Shown here: one piece after another, positions 26,371-35,107 of the stretch
How the letters are laid out: each line of letters begins with the position of its first letter
Position numbering within the stretch: position 1 is the stretch's first letter
Source of the DNA: Planctomycetota bacterium
GTDB taxonomy: Bacteria > Planctomycetota > UBA1135
Length of the DNA: 51,372 bases
Assembly: GCA_003696625.1 (NCBI GenBank)
Contig: RFGR01000022.1
Coordinates: forward strand, 1-51,372
Direction: 5' to 3'
The notes under the pieces: model-generated
The model's input: only the letters and a program-made list of their open reading frames with translations
What the model was told of the DNA's origin: nothing
The model's database searches: none
Translations under genes and position numbers: made by a program

Positions 26371-27303
26371 GTGATCGAGCCCGTCGATCCCTCGCTCATC
26401 CCCGCCGCCCGGGTGCCGGCGCCCGAGCCGCCGCCGTCGGCATCGCCGGCCGACTTCACGGTCCGCCTCGAACGGGTCTTCCACGGCCCACTCGACCTGC
26501 TGCTTCAGCTCGTCCGCGACCGGGAACTCGAGATCCACGTCGTTTCCCTGGCCGAGGTCTGCGACGCCTATTGCCGCTACGTCCGGTCGCTGGAGGAGGT
26601 GGACGTGGACGAGGCGGCCGACTACCTGGTCGTCGCCGCCACCCTGCTGGCGATCAAGAGCCGCTCCCTGCTCCCGCAGGAGGAGCTGGACGAGGATGAG
26701 GACCCCTTCGATCCGGGCGAAGAGCTGGTCCAGCAGCTCCTGATCTACAAGGAGCTGCGCCAGGCCGCCGACCGCCTCGGCGCGGCCTGGCGCCGTCGCG
26801 CCCGCCTGCTTCCGGCCGGCGGCCGCTGGCTCGGCCGCTACCAACAGGAGGAGGACGAAGAGGAGCAGGAGTGGGACCTGGGCGAGGTGTCGGTCTGGGA
26901 TCTGCTCCAGGTCTTCCGCCGTCTCGAAGAGGAGACGGGTTTCCTGCGTCCGCACCGGGTGCGGGAGAGCGGTCGGCCGCTCTCCTGGTACGTCGAGGAG
27001 GTCTGGCGCCGGATCGAATCCGGCGGCCGGCTGAGCCTGCTGGAGGTGTTCGGCGAAGGCAAGATCGATCGCGCCGACGCGGCTTACTACTTGGTCGCCC
27101 TGCTCGAGTTGGCGCGCCAGCAGGCGATCGACCTGGAGCAGACCGAACCCTTCGGCGACGTCTTCGTCTCTCGGGCGGCCGAAGCCGGCGAGATCCGCCT
27201 GGACGAGCTGGACCAGTGCTTCGACCACCCGGCCGGAGAGGGCGAAGCCGAGGTCGAAGATTTGCTGGCCGAGGAGCCGGGTTCCGCGCCGGAGGAACCC
27301 TGA
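26371..27303 (+). CDS. scpA: Segregation and condensation protein A
   Basis: FHGPLDLLLQLVRDRELEIHVVSLAEV, DYLVVAATLLAIKSRSLLP, C-terminal LLEVFGEGKIDRADAAYYLVALLELARQQAIDLEQTEPFGDVFV. Confidence 0.92.
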   Translation: MIEPVDPSLIPAARVPAPEPPPSASPADFTVRLERVFHGPLDLLLQLVRDRELEIHVVSLAEVCDAYCRYVRSLEEVDVDEAADYLVVAATLLAIKSRSLLPQEELDEDEDPFDPGEELVQQLLIYKELRQAADRLGAAWRRRARLLPAGGRWLGRYQQEEDEEEQEWDLGEVSVWDLLQVFRRLEEETGFLRPHRVRESGRPLSWYVEEVWRRIESGGRLSLLEVFGEGKIDRADAAYYLVALLELARQQAIDLEQTEPFGDVFVSRAAEAGEIRLDELDQCFDHPAGEGEAEVEDLLAEEPGSAPEEP

Positions 27304-27364
27304 CTCCAGGTCTGGAAGCGGAGGCCGCCGTCGCCTACATTGAGCCCCCGCCCGCCTCCCACCG

Positions 27365-27688
<324 letters not shown>

Positions 27689-27697
27689 GTCCGCACC

Positions 27698-28633
27698 CTG
27701 CGCCTCGCCTTCCTCGGTTCGCCTCCGTTCGCGGCGCCGGCCTTCGCCGCCCTGTGCGCGCGGCCGGAGCCGCCGGTGGTCCTGGTCACGGCGCCCGCCC
27801 GCCGCGCCGGGCGCGGCCGCCGGGAGGCGCAGAACCCGCTCGTGGTGCGGGCGCAGGCCGCCGGGATCCCGATTCTGCGGCCGGAGCGGGCCTCCGATCC
27901 GGGTTTCCTGGTTGATTTGGCCCGTTTCCGGCCGGACCTAGGGGTGGTCGTCAGCTACGGCCAGCTCCTCCGCCGGGAGCTTCTCGACCTGCCGCGGTTC
28001 GGCTGCATCAACCTGCACGCCTCGCTGTTGCCCCGCTGGCGCGGCGCCAGCCCGATCCAGGCCGCGATCCTGGCCGGGGACGAGCGCACCGGGGTCTGCC
28101 TTCAGCGGGTGGTGCTGGAGCTGGACGCCGGGCCGGTCCTGGCCGCCCGCGAGACCGCGATCGGCCCGCGGGAGACCGCCGCGGAACTCGCCCCCCGCCT
28201 GGCCGAGCTGGGAGCCGAGCTGCTCCGCGACTTCCTCGACGGGATCGGGGCCGGCCCGCTTCCGCCCGGGCGGCCGCAGGACGAGGAGGCGGTCACCGTC
28301 TGTCGGCGGCTGAAGCGGTCGAGCGCCCGGATCGACTGGACCCGGTCGGCCACCGAGATCGACCGTCTGGTCCGGGCGATGGCCGGCTGGCCGGTCGCCT
28401 TCACCACCCTGCCGGACGGCGAGGAGCTGCGGATCCACGCCGGGGAGCCGGAGGCGCGGGGCTCCCGAGAGGCCGACCCGGGTACGATTCTGGGGGTCGA
28501 GGCCGGCATCACCGTCGCCTGCGGCGAGGGGGTGTTCCGAATCCAGCGCCTCCAGCGGCCGGGCCGGGCGGTGCTCGCCGCGGCCGAGTTCCTGCGCGGC
28601 CGGACGCTGCGGCCCGGGGAGATCTTGGGATGA
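27698..28633 (+). CDS. fmt: Methionyl-tRNA formyltransferase; apparent CTG start
   Basis: (CTG)RLAFLGSPPFAAPAF aligns with canonical MRIVFLGTPDFAVP; GCINLHASLLPRWRGASPIQAAILAGDERTGV. Confidence 0.92.
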   Translation: MRLAFLGSPPFAAPAFAALCARPEPPVVLVTAPARRAGRGRREAQNPLVVRAQAAGIPILRPERASDPGFLVDLARFRPDLGVVVSYGQLLRRELLDLPRFGCINLHASLLPRWRGASPIQAAILAGDERTGVCLQRVVLELDAGPVLAARETAIGPRETAAELAPRLAELGAELLRDFLDGIGAGPLPPGRPQDEEAVTVCRRLKRSSARIDWTRSATEIDRLVRAMAGWPVAFTTLPDGEELRIHAGEPEARGSREADPGTILGVEAGITVACGEGVFRIQRLQRPGRAVLAAAEFLRGRTLRPGEILG

Positions 28634-29991
28634 GGCGCCGCCCCGCTTCCGGCGGCCGCCCCGACCCGCGCCGGGCGGTGCTGGCGCTCCTGCTCGAACG
28701 CGGCGACTTCCCGACCCGCCGTTTCCCGGCCGCGGCCGACGCCGCCGGGCTGGAGGGGCGCGACCGGGCCTTCGCCCGCCAGCTCTTGGCCGGGGCGATC
28801 CGCCACCGCCGCACCCTGGATGCGGTCTTCCGGCCGTTCTGCGCCCGCCGACGGGTGGACGAAGCCGTGCTCTGGACCCTCCGGCTGGCGCTCTATCAGC
28901 GCTTCTGGCTGGCGCAGGTCCCGCCCTACGCGGCGATCGCCGGCACCCTCGACTCCGGGCGACCGTTCCTCAAGAAGGCGGTCGGATTCTGCAACGCGGT
29001 GCTGCGGGCGGTCGAGCGGGCGGTCGAGGAGGCTGCGGCCGACTCCCCGCCGGCGGCCGACCTGCTCGTCGCCGGCGGCCGCGCCTGGCGCTGCGATCGC
29101 CCCCTCTTTCCCGACCCGGCCCAGGATCCGGTCGGGTACGCCGCCGTCACTCTTTCCTATCCGGACGAGCTGGCTACACGCTGGGCCGAGGCCGCCGGGC
29201 TGGAGACGGCGCGGGCGCGGATGGCGTGCTTCGATCGCACGCCGCCGCTCGGCCTGCGGGTGAATCCGCTCCGGGCCCGGCCGGAGGAGGTCCTGGCCGA
29301 ACTTGCCGCGGCCGGCTTGGCCTGCCGCCCGGGCCCGGTCGAGGGAACCATCCTGCTCGAGCAGCCGGCCGGCGACCTTCGGCACCTGCCCGGTTTCGCG
29401 GCCGGCCTCTGGGCGGTGCAGGATCTGTCGGCGCTGGAGGCGGTCCGCCTGGCGGCGCCGCGGCCCGGCGAACGGGTGCTCGACTGGTGCGCCGCTCCCG
29501 GCGGCAAGGCCTTGGCCTGCGTCGAGCTGGCCGGCGGCGACCTCGAGCTGCACGCCTGCGACGTCGATCACGCCCGGCTGGCCCGGCTCGGTCCGGAGGC
29601 GGCCCGCCTCGGCCACTCCGGGCGGGTCCACGAGCACGTGATCGGTCCGGACGGCGCCGGCGCGCCGGAGGGGCCGTGGGATCTCATCCTCCTCGACGTG
29701 CCCTGCACGAACACCGGTGTGCTCGGCAAGCGGCCGGAGGCGCGCTGGCGCTTCAGCTCCGAGGCGCTGGAACGGACGGTGGCGCTGCAGCGGCGCATCG
29801 CCGCGGCGGCGGCGGCGCAGGTCGGCCCCGCCACCCGCCTGCTCTGGTCCACCTGTTCGCTCGAACCCGAGGAGAACCGCGCCGGGGCCGAACACCTGGC
29901 CGAACGGACCGGCCGGCGGATCGCCGCAGAGCGCCTGGTCGAGCCGGCCGCCGACCGCTCGGGCGGCTACGCGGCGCTGTTGGTACCCTGA
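28630..29991 (+). CDS. rsmB: 16S rRNA m5C methyltransferase RsmB-like
   Basis: NusB-like N-terminus, VLDWCAAPGGKALACVEL, LLDVPCTNTGVLGKRPEARW, LLWSTCSLEPEENR. Confidence 0.88.
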   Translation: MRRRPASGGRPDPRRAVLALLLERGDFPTRRFPAAADAAGLEGRDRAFARQLLAGAIRHRRTLDAVFRPFCARRRVDEAVLWTLRLALYQRFWLAQVPPYAAIAGTLDSGRPFLKKAVGFCNAVLRAVERAVEEAAADSPPAADLLVAGGRAWRCDRPLFPDPAQDPVGYAAVTLSYPDELATRWAEAAGLETARARMACFDRTPPLGLRVNPLRARPEEVLAELAAAGLACRPGPVEGTILLEQPAGDLRHLPGFAAGLWAVQDLSALEAVRLAAPRPGERVLDWCAAPGGKALACVELAGGDLELHACDVDHARLARLGPEAARLGHSGRVHEHVIGPDGAGAPEGPWDLILLDVPCTNTGVLGKRPEARWRFSSEALERTVALQRRIAAAAAAQVGPATRLLWSTCSLEPEENRAGAEHLAERTGRRIAAERLVEPAADRSGGYAALLVP

Positions 29992-29996
29992 GACCG

Positions 29997-30509
29997 ATGG
30001 CGGCCGCGAAGAAGAAGCGCAACCGGAAGGATCCGGGTTTTCTGCCGGGCACGGCGGCGGCGGTTTTCGTGCTCTGCATCTGGGGGGTGGTTTCTTTCCA
30101 GGCCGAGCGCGCCCGCGTCAATGCGCAGGAACCGCCGGCTCCGGCCGAGTCGGTCGGAGCGCCCGCCGAACCGGCCGCGGCTCCGCCGGCGACCACCCCG
30201 CCGCGCGTGCCGGAGGCCGCCCCGCCGCCGGCGGTGCCGGCCTGGAAGCAGGACGAACGCTGGCGACGGGCCGGCGAGCTGGGCGAGGACGCGCTCGACC
30301 GGATCGAGAAGGAATACGTCCGGCACGAGAAGGAGGGCGACCCCTTCCGCTTCCGGGCCGAGATGGACGCCTGCCGGCACCAGCTCGAGGAGGCGATCGA
30401 CCTGCTCGACGAGCTGGCCGCGGCCTACGCCGCCGACGAGGCCGCGACCCGCTCGATCGAGGTCCGTCGTCGTCGCTTCGAGCGCAGCCTGCGCAACACC
30501 CGCAAGTAA
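29997..30509 (+). CDS. Hypothetical single-pass membrane protein
   Basis: Lys/Arg-rich N-terminus, one TM, Pro/Ala-rich linker, C-terminal helical region. Confidence 0.6.
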   Translation: MAAAKKKRNRKDPGFLPGTAAAVFVLCIWGVVSFQAERARVNAQEPPAPAESVGAPAEPAAAPPATTPPRVPEAAPPPAVPAWKQDERWRRAGELGEDALDRIEKEYVRHEKEGDPFRFRAEMDACRHQLEEAIDLLDELAAAYAADEAATRSIEVRRRRFERSLRNTRK

Positions 30510-30517
30510 CACCGGCC

Positions 30518-31336
30518 ATGGTGCGGTTGGGCTACAACTCGAACGGCTTCCCGCACCACCGGCTCGAGGACGCGCTTCCCTGGCTGGCCGAGCTGGGCTA
30601 CCGGGCGGTGGCAATCACTCCGGACGTGCCGCACCTCGATCCGCGCTACGCCGCCGCCGCCGAGGTGCGCCGCATCGGTCGCCTGTGCGCCGAGCTGGAC
30701 CTGGCGGTGGTGCTCGAGAGCGGCGCCCGCTACCTGCTCGACCCGCGGCGCAAGCACCGGCCCAATCTGCTGGAGCCCGACGACGCCCGCGACCTCCGGC
30801 TGAAGTTCCTGCGCCACATGGTCGAGTGGTGCGACCTGCTCGGCGCCCGCGTCCTCTCCTTCTGGTCCGGGGTGGTGCCGGCGGGCCAGAGCGAGGCCGG
30901 CGCCCGCGCTCGTCTGGCCGATGGCTGCGCCAATCTGGCGGCGTTGGCCGAGCGCTACGGCGTCACCCTGGCGCTCGAGCCCGAGCCCGGCCATTTGATC
31001 TCCACGGTGGACGACTGGCTCGGCTTCCGCGCCGAGGCGCCGGCGGGGCTGCGGCTTTGCCTGGACCTCGGCCACCTGCTGGTCACCGGCGAGCGCGAGC
31101 CGGCGGCGGCGCTGCGCGAGCTGGCCGGCGAGATCGCCACAGTCCAGCTCGACGACATGCGCCGCGGCGACCACGTCCACCGCGCGCCCGGCGAGGGCGA
31201 GATCGACTTCCTATCCGTTGCCGCGGCGCTGAGGGATCTGCCGGAGGATCTCTGCGCCTGCTGGGAGCTGAGCCGGGACGGTCACCGTTTCCATGAACTG
31301 GCGCCACGGCTGGCGACGCTGCCGCCCGCGCCCTGA
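30518..31336 (+). CDS. Sugar phosphate isomerase/epimerase-like TIM barrel (AP endonuclease 2 family)
   Basis: LGYRAVAITPD, LALEPEPGHLI, LCLDLGHLLVT, VQLDDMRRGDHVHRAPGEGEIDF. Confidence 0.85.
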   Translation: MVRLGYNSNGFPHHRLEDALPWLAELGYRAVAITPDVPHLDPRYAAAAEVRRIGRLCAELDLAVVLESGARYLLDPRRKHRPNLLEPDDARDLRLKFLRHMVEWCDLLGARVLSFWSGVVPAGQSEAGARARLADGCANLAALAERYGVTLALEPEPGHLISTVDDWLGFRAEAPAGLRLCLDLGHLLVTGEREPAAALRELAGEIATVQLDDMRRGDHVHRAPGEGEIDFLSVAAALRDLPEDLCACWELSRDGHRFHELAPRLATLPPAP

Positions 31337-31385
31337 GCCCTTCAAGTGGTATCCTGGCGGGCGGTCAACCAGCCCGGAGGAGCCC

Positions 31386-31640
31386 ATGACCCATATCGAG
31401 ATCGCACACGGCCTGCGCCCGCCGGAAGCGCTCGCATTCGAGGCCCGGCTGCGCGAGGCGCGCATCCCCTTCCTGAAGGAAGCCGGCTCGCTCCGCCACC
31501 ACGACCCCTTCCCCGCCGCCGCGGGCATGGAACTCGAACCCGAGCCCTGCACCCGCTTCCGCGTGCGGGCCGAACACGCCGCCGCCGCCCGCGCCATCCT
31601 CGCCCGGATGATGGAGGAACGCGTGGCGGGGGCGCATTAG
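31386..31640 (+). CDS. Small protein, possibly DUF2007-like
   Basis: GGAGGAG Shine-Dalgarno before ATG 31386; 84 aa; ALAFEARLREARIPFLKEAGSL pattern. Confidence 0.5.
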   Translation: MTHIEIAHGLRPPEALAFEARLREARIPFLKEAGSLRHHDPFPAAAGMELEPEPCTRFRVRAEHAAAARAILARMMEERVAGAH

Positions 31641-31649
31641 ACCGGCCGG

Positions 31650-34388
31650 CTACCCACCCGCCGCCCAGTCCGCCGGCGGTGTCCAGCCCGGCGGCGGGGA
31701 CGGGCCGCGGTCGCCGGCGTCGGCTGAGCCACCGCCGGCCGGCGCCCGCCGGCGCCAGGCGTCCACTGCGGCCGAGAGCTCGGCCAGGATGTCCGGCTCG
31801 TCGGCGGCGCGGTCGTGCTGCTCGCCGGGGTCGGCGGCCAGGTCGAAGAGCAGGTGGCGCTCGACCGAGCCGTCCAGGGCCTGGCGGCGGACGTACTTCC
31901 ACGGCCAGCGCACGGCGGCGTAGTTGCGCCAGTCCTGGGTGTGGGCGGCGCTGAAGAGGATCCGCGGCGGCGGCAGGCCGGCGAGCAGGTCGTGGCCGGG
32001 AAGCGGCGGCGCGGGCGCCATCCCCGCCGCCGCCAGCAGGGTGGGGGCGACGTCCAGCACCGACCGCCGTTCCGCCGCCACCGCGCCGGCGACCGCATGG
32101 CCGGGCCAGCGCAGCGCCGCCGGCACCCGCAGGGCGCCCTCGAAGGGGCTGCCCTTGCCGCCGCGGAAGGGGCCGTTGACCCCCGGCTCGTCGCGGGCGT
32201 TGCCATTGTCGGAGAGGAACAGCACGAGGGCCTTCTCCAGCCGGCCGGTCTCCTCGAGCGCGGCCAGGACGCGGCCGACCGCGTCGTCCAGCTCGGCCAC
32301 CATCGCCAGATAGGCGCGGCGGTCCGGGTCCGCCTCGGCGGCGAAGCGCTCGAGGGTGGCGCCGGGGGCCTGCAGCGGCAGGTGCGGGGCGGTGAAGGGC
32401 AGGTAGAGGAAGAGCGGCTGCTCGGACGGGCGGTTGCGGATCCAGCGCTCGGCTTCGGCCGCCAGCAGGCGGGTGGCGTAGCCGCGCACGACCACCGGCT
32501 CGCCGTCGCGCTGCCAGTCGTGGGCGCCGTCGCGCGAGCGGTGGCTGCGGTAGTCGACGTAGCCGTTCAGGCAGCCGTAGAAGCGGTCAAAGCCGCGCGC
32601 GTTCGGGTGCTGCTCCGGCCGGGCGTGGCCGAGGTGCCACTTGCCGATGCAGGCGGTGGCGTAGCCGGCGGCGCGCAGCCGCTCGGCCAGGGTCGGCACC
32701 CCGGGCGGCAGGCCGTCCTCGTCCCAGGGGCGGAGCGGCGAGGAGGCCAAGCCCAGCTCCATCGGATCCACCCCGGTGAGCAGCGCCGCCCGGGTCGGCG
32801 TGCACAGCGCCATGGCCTGGAAGTTCTCGAAGCGGACGCCCTCGGCGGCGATGCGGTCGATCGCGGGCGTCGCCGGGCCGCCGTGGAAGCCGACGTCCCC
32901 CCAGCCGAGGTCGTCGGCGACGATCAGGACCAGGTCCGGCCGCGCCGCCGGCGGCCGCGAGGCGTCGCCCCAGTCGCGCGGCGGCTCCCAGCCCGGCGGC
33001 GGGGCCGAGCGGATCTCGGGCGGCGGGCCGACGTCGAGGGCGGCGAAGCGCTCCAATTCGGCCGCCAGGCGGTCGCGGACGGCGGCCAAGGCGGGATCCG
33101 CCGCCGCGGCCGGGGCCAGGTTGGTCCGCTCGTGCGGGTCGGCGGCCAGGTCGAGCAGCCACTCCTCGGCCGGGCCGCGCGGCCGGCCGACCCCCTCGGC
33201 GTCCACCGCCAGCGGCACCCGCCGGACCAGCTTGTGGTCGCCGAGGACGACCGCGGTGGAGAGGAAGCGCTCGTCCAGGGCGCCGAAGAAGAGCGGCCGC
33301 GGCGGCAGCGAGCCGGCCGCCGGCGGTTGCCGCCAGCGGGCCCGGAGGTCCACCCCATCGGACCAATCCGCGGGCAGCGCCGCGCCGGCCGCGGCGGCCA
33401 GGGTCGGCAGCAGGTCGATCACCGCCGCCGGCTCGGGATCGTGCCCGCCGGCCGGGGTCACGCCCGGCCAGCGGACGATCGCCGGCACCCGGATGCCGCC
33501 CTCGAAGCAGGTGCCCTTGCCGCCGCGCCGGCCGCCGTTGCGCGCGCCTTCGCGCCGGGCGCCGCCGTTGTCGTTCAGGAACAGGACCAGCGTGTGGTCG
33601 GCCGCGCCGGCTCGTTCGAGCGCCGCCAGTACCCGGCCGAGGGCGCGGTCCATCGCGTCGACCATCCCCAGGTAGGCACGCCGGGCCGGATCCTTCTCGT
33701 CGGCGTGCGCCGCCTCGTCCGCCGGCGGCGCCTGCAAGGGGGTGTGCGGGGCGTTGAAGGCCAGGAGCAGGAAGAAGGGCGGCCGCTCGCCGCCGTCGGG
33801 CGGCGGGGCGGTCGCCGCGGCGATCCAGCGCTCGGCCTCGGCGGCGAGCAGGTCGGTGGCGTAGCCCTCCTCCTGCACCGTCACGCCGTTGCGCTGCCAG
33901 TCCGGCGCGTCGCCGCGGCGGTGGCTCCAGTAGTCCACCGCGCCCGTCAGCAGTCCATAGAAGTGGTCCACCCCGCGGCGGTTCGGGTGCTGGCCCGGGT
34001 CGCCGTGGCCGAGGTGCCACTTGCCGATCACCGCGGTGCGGTAGCCGGCCGAGTGCAGCACCTCGGGCAGGATCGGCACCTCGGCCGGCAGACCGCGGGT
34101 GTCCCACGGGCGGAGCGGCCGGTATTGCAGCCCGAAGCGGATCGGCCACCGGCCGGTCATCAGCGCCGCCCGGGTCGGCGTGCAGAGGGGCTGGACGTAG
34201 AAGCGGTCGAGCTGCAGTCCCTCGGCCGCCAGCCGGTCCAGGTTCGGGGTGTGGGCCGGTCCGCCGCGGAAGCCGGGGTCGCCGGCGCCGAGGTCGTCGC
34301 TCAGGACGACCAGGATGTCGGGCCGGTGCGGCGGCTCCTGGGCGCCGACGCAGCCGGCCAGGATCAGCGCGGCGAGGACTGCCCACAT
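31650..34388 (-). CDS. Tandem double-sulfatase lipoprotein (two complete sulfatase domains in one ORF)
   Basis: Lipobox LILAGC; CTPTRAAL at about aa 69 and again at about aa 529; GKWHLGHGDPGQHPNRRG and GKWHLGHARPEQHPNARG; no stop between. Confidence 0.9.
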   Translation of the reverse strand: MWAVLAALILAGCVGAQEPPHRPDILVVLSDDLGAGDPGFRGGPAHTPNLDRLAAEGLQLDRFYVQPLCTPTRAALMTGRWPIRFGLQYRPLRPWDTRGLPAEVPILPEVLHSAGYRTAVIGKWHLGHGDPGQHPNRRGVDHFYGLLTGAVDYWSHRRGDAPDWQRNGVTVQEEGYATDLLAAEAERWIAAATAPPPDGGERPPFFLLLAFNAPHTPLQAPPADEAAHADEKDPARRAYLGMVDAMDRALGRVLAALERAGAADHTLVLFLNDNGGARREGARNGGRRGGKGTCFEGGIRVPAIVRWPGVTPAGGHDPEPAAVIDLLPTLAAAAGAALPADWSDGVDLRARWRQPPAAGSLPPRPLFFGALDERFLSTAVVLGDHKLVRRVPLAVDAEGVGRPRGPAEEWLLDLAADPHERTNLAPAAAADPALAAVRDRLAAELERFAALDVGPPPEIRSAPPPGWEPPRDWGDASRPPAARPDLVLIVADDLGWGDVGFHGGPATPAIDRIAAEGVRFENFQAMALCTPTRAALLTGVDPMELGLASSPLRPWDEDGLPPGVPTLAERLRAAGYATACIGKWHLGHARPEQHPNARGFDRFYGCLNGYVDYRSHRSRDGAHDWQRDGEPVVVRGYATRLLAAEAERWIRNRPSEQPLFLYLPFTAPHLPLQAPGATLERFAAEADPDRRAYLAMVAELDDAVGRVLAALEETGRLEKALVLFLSDNGNARDEPGVNGPFRGGKGSPFEGALRVPAALRWPGHAVAGAVAAERRSVLDVAPTLLAAAGMAPAPPLPGHDLLAGLPPPRILFSAAHTQDWRNYAAVRWPWKYVRRQALDGSVERHLLFDLAADPGEQHDRAADEPDILAELSAAVDAWRRRAPAGGGSADAGDRGPSPPPGWTPPADWAAGG

Positions 34389-34439
34389 GGCCGGGAAAGC
34401 GGGATGATAGGTTCCTCCGCCCGTCGCCGCCGGTCCGCC

Positions 34440-34994
34440 GTGCCCCGCCCCCGTCCGATTCGTCTTCTGTCTGTGTCGTTGCTCCTTGGCGCGGCTTGCT
34501 CGCCCACCGAGGAGCCGGCCGCGCCGACCAGTCCGCCGCCGCCGCTGCCCGAGCTGGGCGGCGAACAGGGGCTGCCGGCGGCGACCGTCGGCGGGCTGCG
34601 GCCGCCGCTGCCCGATGGAGTGCCGCGGATCGAGTACGAACTCCCGAGCGGCGCCAGGATCGTGCTGGCCGAGATCGCTGCGGCCCCGGCGCTGCCGGTC
34701 GACCGGCCCGGCTTCCACCTCCGTCTCGGAGCGGACGAGGAGCCCCGCCTGGCGGCGGTGGACTGGGGCGAGGGGCCGCCCCCGCCCGTCTTGGCGGCGC
34801 CCCCGGCCGCGGGCGAGGAGGACTTCCGCGCCGGCTGGCTGGCCCTCGGCCGGGTCGAGGCCGGCCGGGCGGCGGTCCTCTGGCTGGACGAGGGGATCAC
34901 CCTCGGCCAGGCCGAACCGGTGTTCGAGGTGCTCGTCCGGCGCGGCGTCCAAGTCCTTCTCTGGGGCTTCGCCGGGCCCGCCGACGGGAATTGA
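34440..34994 (+). CDS. Predicted lipoprotein of unknown function
   Basis: Signal with lipobox LLLGAAC; GTG start chosen (an ATG at 34404 is in frame but only 15 nt from the divergent sulfatase start). Confidence 0.55.
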   Translation: MPRPRPIRLLSVSLLLGAACSPTEEPAAPTSPPPPLPELGGEQGLPAATVGGLRPPLPDGVPRIEYELPSGARIVLAEIAAAPALPVDRPGFHLRLGADEEPRLAAVDWGEGPPPPVLAAPPAAGEEDFRAGWLALGRVEAGRAAVLWLDEGITLGQAEPVFEVLVRRGVQVLLWGFAGPADGN

Positions 34995-35107
34995 GCACCT
35001 CGGAAAAGCGATTTCCTGCCCCGGCAGCCACCCGTTGCGTCGGGCCGGATCCGGGTTTATTTCCTCTCCACAGGGGCCGGAGTGCGCCCCGGCGGAGCAG
35101 TCCATTC

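Noticed and set aside
31815-34439. Long plus-strand ORF antisense to the double sulfatase, running in frame into the 34440 lipoprotein
   Set aside because: The antisense part has shadow-ORF composition; the lipoprotein signal sequence marks the real start.
35002-35016. GGAAA-AGCGA-TTTCC hairpin upstream of the oxidoreductase operon as a riboswitch or regulatory RNA
   Set aside because: Only a 5-bp stem with no supporting conserved motif; not distinguishable from chance.
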